From CAZZKE01 sp964655005 (GTDB taxonomy: Bacteria; Pseudomonadota; Alphaproteobacteria; Rhodospirillales; JABHCV01), in NCBI GenBank assembly GCA_964655005.1, contig CAZZKE010000079.1, positions 1-11,989 on the forward strand: a DNA stretch of 11,989 nucleotides, in the 5' to 3' direction. The notes below the pieces were generated by a model. The model ran no database searches. It had not been told where the DNA came from and saw only the letters and a list, made by a program, of their open reading frames with translations. The translations under genes and the position numbers were made by a program. This document shows positions 7,767 to 11,989 of this stretch, piece by piece. How positions within the stretch are numbered: the first letter of the stretch is position 1; each line of letters opens with the position of its first letter.

Positions 7767-8651
7767 TTAAACAGCTATCCGCTGATTCATGGCGGCATTG
7801 CGCATTGTTTTCTGAATTTTCTTGAATGCCCGGACCTCGATCTGGCGGATTCTCTCACGCGAAACGCCATAGTGCCGGCTCAGGTCTTCAAGAGTCGCCG
7901 GCGCATCCTTCAATCGGCGTTCCTTGAGAATATGGGATTCCCGCCCCGACAATCCTTTCAGGGCGTCGTTCAGCAAATCCCGCCGCCGGTCCAGTTCCTG
8001 GGTCTGCCCCAGAAGCTCTTCCTGGCTGCTGCGTTCGTCTTCCAGCCAGTCCTGCCATTCGCCTTCGCCGTCCTGGTTGAGCGGGGCGTTAAGGGATTGA
8101 TCCAGGCCGGACATCCGCCGGTTCATGGAAATCACCTCGTTCTCGCGAACATTCAGTTGGCGGGCGATTTCCGATACGTTCACAGGATACAGATCGCCTT
8201 CTTCAAAAGCCTGTAGACGGGCCTTCAATTTGCGCAGGTTGAAGAATAATTTTTTCTGGGCCGCCGTCGTGCCCATCTTGACCATTGACCACGAATGCAG
8301 GATGTATTCCTGGATCGCCGCCCGTATCCACCACATGGCGTATGTTGACAGGCGATAGCCCCGCTCCGGCTCGAACCGGTTGATGGCTTGCATCATGCCG
8401 ACATTCCCTTCCGAGATAAGATCCGGCAACGGTAAACCATAACCGCGGTAGCCCATGGCGATTTTGGCGGCCAGGCGTAAATGGCTGTTGACCAACAGGG
8501 CCGCCGCCGCCTCGTCATGGTGATCGCGCCAGCGTTCCGCCAGCGACCGCTCCAGATCTGCCTCCAACATCGGGAATTTTCTGATCTCCTGAAGATATCT
8601 GGTCAGGTTTTCTTCCGGTGTAGTGCCAATGCCAGGTATATGCGAAGCCAT
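7767..8651 (-). CDS. rpoH: RNA polymerase heat-shock sigma factor RpoH (sigma-32)
   Basis: RpoH directs RNA polymerase to heat-shock promoters. The 294-residue protein has the normal sigma70-family order: region 1.2, region 2 (NSHLRLAAKIAMGYRGYGLPLPDLISEGNVGMMQAI, then GYRLSTYAMWWIRAAI), region 3, and region 4 with the helix-turn-helix (LEDLSRHYGVSRERIRQIE). The RpoH box QKKLFFNLR at residues 132-140 separates it from RpoD and other group members. Start: the ATG follows an excellent ribosome site AGAGGAGGT (8667-8659) with 7 bases between. It lies downstream of rluD on the same strand, with a 120-bp gap that likely carries its own promoter. Its stop is only 23 bp from the oppositely directed membrane-protein gene. 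Confidence 0.97.
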   Translation of the reverse strand: MASHIPGIGTTPEENLTRYLQEIRKFPMLEADLERSLAERWRDHHDEAAAALLVNSHLRLAAKIAMGYRGYGLPLPDLISEGNVGMMQAINRFEPERGYRLSTYAMWWIRAAIQEYILHSWSMVKMGTTAAQKKLFFNLRKLKARLQAFEEGDLYPVNVSEIARQLNVRENEVISMNRRMSGLDQSLNAPLNQDGEGEWQDWLEDERSSQEELLGQTQELDRRRDLLNDALKGLSGRESHILKERRLKDAPATLEDLSRHYGVSRERIRQIEVRAFKKIQKTMRNAAMNQRIAV

Positions 8652-8658
8652 TTTATTT

Positions 8659-8667
8659 ACCTCCTCT
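8659..8667 (-). promoter_or_regulatory. ribosome-binding site of rpoH
   Basis: Reading on the minus strand, AGAGGAGGT lies 7 bases before the ATG. It is among the best ribosome sites in the window, consistent with strong translation of a sigma factor. No complementary sequence that could mask it was found in the leader. Confidence 0.75.
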
Positions 8668-8682
8668 AGTCGTCATCTTCAC

Positions 8683-8709
8683 AATATACTCGCCTATAGA
8701 TAATTCCAA
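8683..8709 (-). promoter_or_regulatory. candidate rpoH promoter
   Basis: On the minus strand, TTGGAA (8709-8704) and TATATT (8688-8683) are spaced by 15 bp, shorter than optimal. It would place the start about 25 bases before the rpoH ATG. The AT-rich stretch offers several TATA-like boxes, so this is one possibility. No good heat-shock-type (CTTGAA/CCCCAT) pair was found in this orientation. Confidence 0.25.
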
Positions 8710-8850
8710 TCACATTTTCTTGAACTTCTATAAAAAAAGAATAACCTAGTATTTTCGTGCAGTATATAGTTTTATTTTATATTTCGCATTTTTTTTATTA
8801 TATTATTGATTTCATTCGGGATTTTTGATTTAAACTGTTTAATATTTCCG
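8701..8850. other. AT-rich patch spanning the rpoH leader and the 3' end of rluD
   Basis: By hand count 33 of 150 bases are G or C (22%), against a clearly GC-rich window (roughly 60%). The patch includes the last 26 or so codons of rluD, which use many AAT, ATA and AAA codons, and the 120-bp gap to rpoH. It includes a run of eight T, with long A/T tracts. It may be a promoter or nucleoid-protein binding region or a remnant of a local rearrangement; nothing else decides. Confidence 0.6.
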
Positions 8851-9776
8851 CCGTCCAACGGCCTATATCCCACTAAATAAGCATGTAATGCCTGATGGTT
8901 AAGGGTCCGAATCATTTCTTGCACATCTTCTCCAAAGACGTTTATTCGGGTCGCCCCGGCACGGCCATACAGCGGATCGCCGATCACCGGATGCCCGATT
9001 TCGGCCATGTGGACACGGATCTGGTGCGTTCGCCCGGTAGCCAACCGGCATTCGACCAGGCTGGCCTTGCCCGCGAAGTTTTCCAGGACCCGATAGCGGG
9101 TCAGCGCCGTTTTGCCGCCCCGCCCAAGCACCGCCATTTTCTTGCGATTGCGGGGATTGCGGCCGATATTGCCGGCAAGTTCTCCTTGCGAAGGGTTCGG
9201 CACGCCCCAAACCAGGGCCATGTAGGCGCGCTCGATACTGTGGTCGAAAAACTGCCGCGACAGGTTTTGGTGCGAGCGATCGTTCTTGGCCACCAGCATC
9301 AGGCCGCTGGTGCCCTTGTCCAGACGATGCACGATGCCGGGGCGTTCGACCCCGCCAATGCCCGACAGCCCGCCTTTATGTTCTTGCGATCTGGCGGCGT
9401 GGCCAAGCAGGGCGTTGACCAACGTGCGATCGGGGTTGCCCGGCGCCGGGTGGACCACCATTCCCGGTGACTTGTCGATAACAATCACGTCTTGGTCTTC
9501 GAAAACAATATCCAGCGGAATATCCTGGGCGACCGGTCGCGCCGGTTGGGCCGGCGGCACCGTGACCTTGAACGCCTCGCCTTCGCGCACCTTGCGCGAC
9601 GGGTCGGTAACGACTGCACCGCCGTCAAGGAAGACCAGGCCGCCGCCGATCAGCGTCTGCAGGCGGGTCCGCGACAAATCGGGCAGGGTTTCGGCCAGCA
9701 ATCGGTCAAGCCGCGTCCCGGCCTTGCCTGCAGGCGTCGGAACGGTGTAAGTGGTGGGGTCGTTCGGTGAGTTCAT
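8772..9776 (-). CDS. rluD: 23S rRNA pseudouridine synthase, RluD type
   Basis: RluD-type enzymes isomerise uridines in helix 69 of 23S rRNA. The 334-residue protein begins with an S4 RNA-binding domain (about 18-75: GTRLDRLLAETLPDLSRTRLQTLI...), followed by the pseudouridine synthase domain. The catalytic Asp is D153 in HRLDKGTSGLMLVAKND, and GRTHQIRVHMAEIGHPVIGDPLYG marks the conserved C-terminal part. NHQALHAYLVGYRP near the C-terminus keeps the expected family pattern. The last 25 or so residues (NIKQFKSKIPNEINNIIKKMRNIK) are Lys/Asn/Ile rich, in an AT-rich segment unlike the body. rpoH follows on the same strand. The start is 18 bp from the start of a divergent gene, and the ribosome site is weak. 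RluC/RluA-type activity cannot be excluded by sequence alone. Confidence 0.92.
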   Translation of the reverse strand: MNSPNDPTTYTVPTPAGKAGTRLDRLLAETLPDLSRTRLQTLIGGGLVFLDGGAVVTDPSRKVREGEAFKVTVPPAQPARPVAQDIPLDIVFEDQDVIVIDKSPGMVVHPAPGNPDRTLVNALLGHAARSQEHKGGLSGIGGVERPGIVHRLDKGTSGLMLVAKNDRSHQNLSRQFFDHSIERAYMALVWGVPNPSQGELAGNIGRNPRNRKKMAVLGRGGKTALTRYRVLENFAGKASLVECRLATGRTHQIRVHMAEIGHPVIGDPLYGRAGATRINVFGEDVQEMIRTLNHQALHAYLVGYRPLDGGNIKQFKSKIPNEINNIIKKMRNIK

Positions 9777-9794
9777 TTCTGGTTGTTCGGGATC

Positions 9795-10157
9795 ATGCAG
9801 GCACTCAAGGGATTAGTGGGCGGGTTAGGCGTTCTGATCGTCGTCGCCATGTCGATGATAGGATACGGATTATACCGTAAATCAATCGATCCGGGCTTCA
9901 AGTTCTTCTCGTCTGAAGAAACGCCCGCCGCCCCGGCCCGGACCGCCACCGCCACCACCGCCGCAAGGGTCACCCCGCCGGCGACATTCGGTGAAGTCAC
10001 GGTCGATCTGCCAAAGGGTTGCGCCATCGCCGGGGTCGGCGGTGACGGCAACCGTATTTACCTGCGCATCGGGCCGGATACGCCGGAATGCAGCCGGGTG
10101 GTCGTCCTTGATGCCGCCACCGGGGCGCGGGTCGGCGTCATCCGGATCGCCCGGTGA
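9795..10157 (+). CDS. Small single-helix membrane protein
   Basis: From the ATG at 9795 it has 120 residues. One membrane helix (about 6-27, GLVGGLGVLIVVAMSMIGYGLY) is followed by a proline/alanine/threonine-rich linker (about 41-60) and a small C-terminal domain (about 62-120) with the pattern GCAIAGVGGDGNRIYLRIG...VVVLDAATGARVGVIRI. This resembles small alphaproteobacterial membrane-anchored proteins found near rluD (I recall DUF6476-like; not checked). A TTG at 9783 is also in frame, adding four residues; ATG is preferred. It is divergent from rluD with 18 bp between the starts, and overlaps the following JAMM gene by four bases (GTGA), implying coupled translation. Function unknown. Confidence 0.75.
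   Translation: MQALKGLVGGLGVLIVVAMSMIGYGLYRKSIDPGFKFFSSEETPAAPARTATATTAARVTPPATFGEVTVDLPKGCAIAGVGGDGNRIYLRIGPDTPECSRVVVLDAATGARVGVIRIAR
9869..9874 (-). promoter_or_regulatory. candidate -10 box for rluD inside the divergent gene
   Basis: A perfect TATAAT is present on the minus strand (9874-9869). It would start transcription near 9862, about 86 bases ahead of rluD. The nearest -35-like element (TTGAAG, 9901-9896) is 21 bp away, which is too far for a normal promoter, so support is partial. Only 18 bp separate the rluD start from the start of its divergent neighbour, so an internal promoter is expected somewhere here. Confidence 0.28.
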
Positions 10158-10600
10158 TTTCCATTCCCGAAGATTTCCTGCGCCGGGTAAGGGCCGCCGC
10201 CGAGGCCGCCTACCCCGTAGAATGCTGCGGCCTGTTCGCCGGCCGGCGGCGGCATAATGGCGATATCGCCGTTACCCGTATGCGCCCCAGCCGCAATATT
10301 GCCGATGGCGGCCGGCCCGACCGGTTCGAAATCGACCCCGTAGTCCGCTTCGGGCTAATGCGCGATATCGGAGAATTCGACCGCCGGGAAGGAACGAACG
10401 GAGAGCGCATAGTCGGCCATTATCATTCCCACCCCGATCACCCGGCCAGGCCATCGGCTTTCGATCTGGAAATGGCCTTCGAGCCCGACCTGTTCTGGCT
10501 GATCGTCGCCGTCGCCGGCGGGCGGGCGACGGCAACCACCGTTCACCGGCTGGACCCGACGGGCCGGGCGTTTCGCGAAATTGCCCTTGCGGCGGATTAG
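10154..10600 (+). CDS. JAMM/MPN-family metallopeptidase (Mov34/M67-like)
   Basis: The 148-residue protein carries a complete JAMM zinc motif: Glu23 in YPVECCGLFAG, then H91-x-H93-P with Ser101 and Asp104 (GHYHSHPDHPARPSAFD). Its length is normal for stand-alone bacterial members, which lack an accessory domain. Known bacterial JAMM proteins cleave C-terminal extensions from ubiquitin-like sulfur carriers or process thiocarboxylated proteins; no MoaD/ThiS-like or E1-like gene is visible here, so the substrate is not indicated. The GTG start overlaps the stop of the upstream membrane-protein gene (GTGA), and no other start fits. It is followed after 19 bp by the threonine aldolase gene. Catalytic residues are all present, so it is probably active. 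Confidence 0.88.
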   Translation: MISIPEDFLRRVRAAAEAAYPVECCGLFAGRRRHNGDIAVTRMRPSRNIADGGRPDRFEIDPVVRFGLMRDIGEFDRREGTNGERIVGHYHSHPDHPARPSAFDLEMAFEPDLFWLIVAVAGGRATATTVHRLDPTGRAFREIALAAD

Positions 10601-10619
10601 ACAAGGAAAGGATGACCCG

Positions 10620-11651
10620 ATGAATTTCAGCAGCGACAACGTTACCGGCGTCTGCCCGGAAATCATCGACGCCCTGATTGCCGCCAACGACGGACCGGCC
10701 ATGCCCTACGGTGCCGATGACGGCAGCGGGCGGGCCGAGGAATTAATCGCCGCGACCTTCGATACCGGGGCCGACGTCTTCCTGGTCGCCACCGGCACCG
10801 CCGCGAACGCCCTGGCCCTGGCAGTGCTGTGCCCGCCTTACGGATCCATCTACTGCCACCCGGAATCGCACATCCAGGTCGATGAATGCGGCGCCCCGGA
10901 ATTCTACAGCGGCGGGGCCAAGCTGGTGCCGTTGCCCGACCGGGACGGCAAGATCACGGCGGACGATCTGGAACAGGCCCTGAGACACGAACACGGCGAT
11001 GTCCATCACGTTAAACCGGCCGCCGTCAGCCTGACCCAGACCGGCGAAACCGGGGTAGTCTATTCACTGGATGAAATCCGCCGGCTCTGCGCCGTCGCCC
11101 ACGAACACGGCCTGAAGGTGCATATGGACGGCGCCCGCTTCGCCAACGCGGCGGCGGCGCTGGACTGCCCGCCGGCCGAGATGACCTGGAAGGCCGGGGT
11201 TGACGTGCTGAGTTTCGGGGCCAGCAAGAACGGCGCAATCGCGGCGGAAGCCGTGCTGCTGTTTACCCCCGGCCTGGCCGAACAGTTCGCCTATCGGCGC
11301 AAACGGGCCGGCCATCTGTTTTCCAAGATGCGCTTTATCGCCGCCCAGTTCGAGGCCTACCTGCGGGACGACCTGTGGCTGACCATGGCGGCCCACGCCA
11401 ACGCCTGCACGGCAAGGCTGGCGGCCGGCCTTGGCGAGCTGCCCGGCGTTACGTTGCGATACCCGGCCCAGGCAAACATTATCTTCGCCGACCTGCCCGA
11501 CTCCATGATCGCCGGATTGCGGGCCGACGGCATGGCCTTTTACGACTGGCCCGGCGAGGGCCGCTCGACCATTCGCCTGGTCTGCGCGTTCGACACCGGA
11601 TTGGCGGATGTCGAGGCGTTTATCGCCAGCGCCCGCAAGCATTGTCCTTGA
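10620..11651 (+). CDS. Low-specificity threonine aldolase, PLP-dependent
   Basis: This 343-residue aspartate-aminotransferase-fold enzyme cleaves L-threonine or allo-threonine to glycine and acetaldehyde. The N-terminus MNFSSDNVTGVCPEIIDAL has the family's SDN motif, and TGTAANALAL is the phosphate-binding turn. HMDGARFANA is the conserved Asp-containing loop, and SFGASKNG holds Lys203, which should form the Schiff base. The ATG at 10620 follows a strong ribosome site AGGAAAGGA (10604-10612) with 7 bases between; a TTG 13 codons upstream is in frame but overlaps the JAMM gene and is rejected. It is the third gene of the operon with the membrane and JAMM genes. Exact substrate stereochemistry (ltaE-type or other) cannot be set, so no symbol is given. 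Confidence 0.93.
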   Translation: MNFSSDNVTGVCPEIIDALIAANDGPAMPYGADDGSGRAEELIAATFDTGADVFLVATGTAANALALAVLCPPYGSIYCHPESHIQVDECGAPEFYSGGAKLVPLPDRDGKITADDLEQALRHEHGDVHHVKPAAVSLTQTGETGVVYSLDEIRRLCAVAHEHGLKVHMDGARFANAAAALDCPPAEMTWKAGVDVLSFGASKNGAIAAEAVLLFTPGLAEQFAYRRKRAGHLFSKMRFIAAQFEAYLRDDLWLTMAAHANACTARLAAGLGELPGVTLRYPAQANIIFADLPDSMIAGLRADGMAFYDWPGEGRSTIRLVCAFDTGLADVEAFIASARKHCP

Positions 11652-11676
11652 TCGGCCCCGGCGTCTGCTCTAGAAA
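11648..11676 (+). promoter_or_regulatory. candidate promoter of tRNA-Glu
   Basis: TTGATC (11648-11653) and TAGAAA (11671-11676) are spaced by 17 bp; each matches the consensus at four of six positions. A start near 11683 would precede the tRNA by about 10 bases, typical for a tRNA gene. The -35 overlaps the end of the aldolase gene. Confidence 0.38.
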
Positions 11677-11693
11677 CTGATGCATCGCCTCAA

Positions 11694-11769
11694 GTCCCCT
11701 TCGTCTAGAGGCCTAGGACACCGCCCTCTCACGGCGGCAACACGGGTTCGAATCCCGTAGGGGACGCCA
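11694..11769 (+). tRNA. tRNA-Glu, anticodon CTC
   Basis: A 76-base cloverleaf with encoded CCA. The acceptor arm pairs GTCCCCT (11694-11700) with AGGGGAC (11759-11765), all seven pairs, discriminator G at 11766, CCA at 11767-11769. The anticodon stem pairs CCGCC with GGCGG (11721-11725, 11733-11737), loop CTCTCAC with anticodon CTC at 11728-11730. The T loop reads GGTTCGAATCC. It decodes GAG. It lies directly before the integrase junction, so its 3' end is the probable attachment site of the adjacent element. Confidence 0.95.
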
Positions 11770-11784
11770 ACTTTCCAGATTGGC
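11766..11784. repeat. inverted repeat at the tRNA 3' end
   Basis: GCCAA (11766-11770) and TTGGC (11780-11784) form a 5-bp inverted repeat across 9 bp, beginning at the tRNA discriminator base. Such arms would suit an integrase core site, but the length is short enough for chance. Confidence 0.3.
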
Positions 11785-11831
11785 TAATAATTCCAAGGGC
11801 CTAACTTTCCCGAACATGACGTTCTTCCGGT

Positions 11832-11857
11832 ACTGGTACATCAAACTGGTACATCAA
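11832..11857. repeat. 13-bp tandem direct repeat before the integrase gene
   Basis: ACTGGTACATCAA occurs twice, head to tail, with no mismatch (11832-11844 and 11845-11857). The second copy runs into the integrase ribosome site. It may be an operator or an arm-type recombinase/excisionase site. Confidence 0.75.
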
Positions 11858-11863
11858 GGAGGA
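11856..11863 (+). promoter_or_regulatory. ribosome-binding site of the integrase gene
   Basis: AAGGAGGA lies 5 bases before the GTG at 11869. It is a near-perfect Shine-Dalgarno sequence and decides the start; it also overlaps the second copy of the 13-bp repeat by two bases, so a protein bound there could affect translation or transcription. Confidence 0.7.
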
Positions 11864-11868
11864 TATTT

Positions 11869-11989
11869 GTGCCTTTGGGACACCCCAACAACCTCGTTCA
11901 ACGGGGCCGAGTTTACTATTTTCGTCGGGCCGTGCCTCGCAGTCTTAGAAGTCGAGTTGGTCGCAGAGAGTTGAAAATTACGGTGACGG
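11869..11989 (+). CDS. Tyrosine recombinase (phage-type integrase), 3' end outside window
   Basis: From the GTG after AAGGAGGA the open frame to the window end gives 40 residues: MPLGHPNNLVQRGRVYYFRRAVP, then RSLRSRVGRRELKITVT. The pattern 'RG..YYFRR.VP..LR...G..E...' is the N-terminus of many tyrosine recombinases carried by proteobacterial islands (I recall it as the DUF6538 arm-binding domain). These enzymes insert elements into a specific site, commonly the 3' end of a tRNA gene, exactly what lies upstream. The catalytic R-H-R-H-Y residues would be outside the window, so the catalytic half is not seen. No stop occurs in the frame, and the frame is too short to be listed by length alone. 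Less GC-rich codons (AGA, AAA, CTT, AGT) than its left neighbours fit transfer. Confidence 0.72.
   Translation, partial: MPLGHPNNLVQRGRVYYFRRAVPRSLRSRVGRRELKITVT

Larger units (their letters stand above)
11767..11989 (+). mobile_element. left edge of a probable tRNA-Glu-integrated genomic island or prophage
   Basis: An integrase gene begins 99 bp after the 3' end of tRNA-Glu, in the classical tRNA/attL/int arrangement. Codon use and composition are less GC-rich than the genes to the left. A 13-bp tandem repeat and an inverted repeat lie in the junction. The core duplication and the cargo are not in the window, so the type (phage or island) and size are unknown. Confidence 0.6.

Noticed and set aside
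8731..8760. Intrinsic terminator after rluD
   Set aside because: There is a T-run on the minus strand but no GC-rich hairpin before it.
8652..8771. RNA thermometer in the rpoH leader
   Set aside because: No sequence complementary to the AGAGGAGGT ribosome site was found in the leader, so no masking hairpin can be supported.
8895..9470. Plus-strand open frame of 191 codons
   Set aside because: It is antisense to the conserved core of rluD and is a shadow of that gene.
10581..10619. Upstream TTG start for the threonine aldolase
   Set aside because: It would overlap the JAMM gene and add residues not seen in the family; the ATG at 10620 has an excellent ribosome site.
11780..11974. Open frame of 64 codons after the tRNA
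   Set aside because: It overlaps the integrase start in another frame, has no ribosome site, and its translation has no recognisable pattern.
1..11989. CRISPR arrays, rRNA genes or complete insertion sequences
   Set aside because: No regularly spaced repeats, rRNA sequence or transposase was seen on either strand.

Overview
The window reads as a chromosomal segment of a GC-rich alphaproteobacterium, most likely in or near the Rhodospirillales. The evidence is a separate HisZ regulatory subunit directly followed by purA, an alphaproteobacterial-type RpoH next to an RluD pseudouridine synthase, and GC-rich codon use throughout. Placement below class level is inference from protein resemblance only.

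Layout, left to right. (1) Positions 1-1640 hold the 3' part of a large M1-like zinc metallopeptidase gene whose start lies outside the window. (2) A good sigma70-type promoter then drives a 208-residue exported protein of unknown function (1724-2350). (3) hisZ (2414-3577) and purA (3613-4905) form a tandem pair for histidine and AMP biosynthesis. (4) A second good promoter (4938-4966) precedes a two-gene unit: a 680-residue tail-anchored protein with a degenerate protein-kinase domain (5032-7074), and a multi-pass membrane protein with an acidic tail (7084-7743). (5) Running the opposite way are rluD (9776-8772) and rpoH (8651-7767). The end of rluD and the rpoH leader form a very AT-rich patch of about 22% GC. 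(6) Divergent from rluD is a tight plus-strand operon: a one-helix membrane protein (9795-10157), a JAMM/MPN metallopeptidase overlapping it by GTGA (10154-10600), and a low-specificity threonine aldolase (10620-11651). (7) tRNA-Glu(CTC), with encoded CCA, lies at 11694-11769. About 100 bp beyond it, with a strong ribosome site, begins a tyrosine-recombinase-type integrase (11869 to the window end, partial). This marks the probable left edge of a tRNA-integrated genomic island.

Most of the window is housekeeping. The two parts that deserve attention are the pseudokinase plus membrane-protein pair, which carries a eukaryote-like kinase fold with lost catalytic residues, and the tRNA-Glu/integrase junction at the right end, whose cargo lies outside the window. 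No CRISPR array, rRNA or complete transposon was seen. No intrinsic terminator was convincing anywhere.
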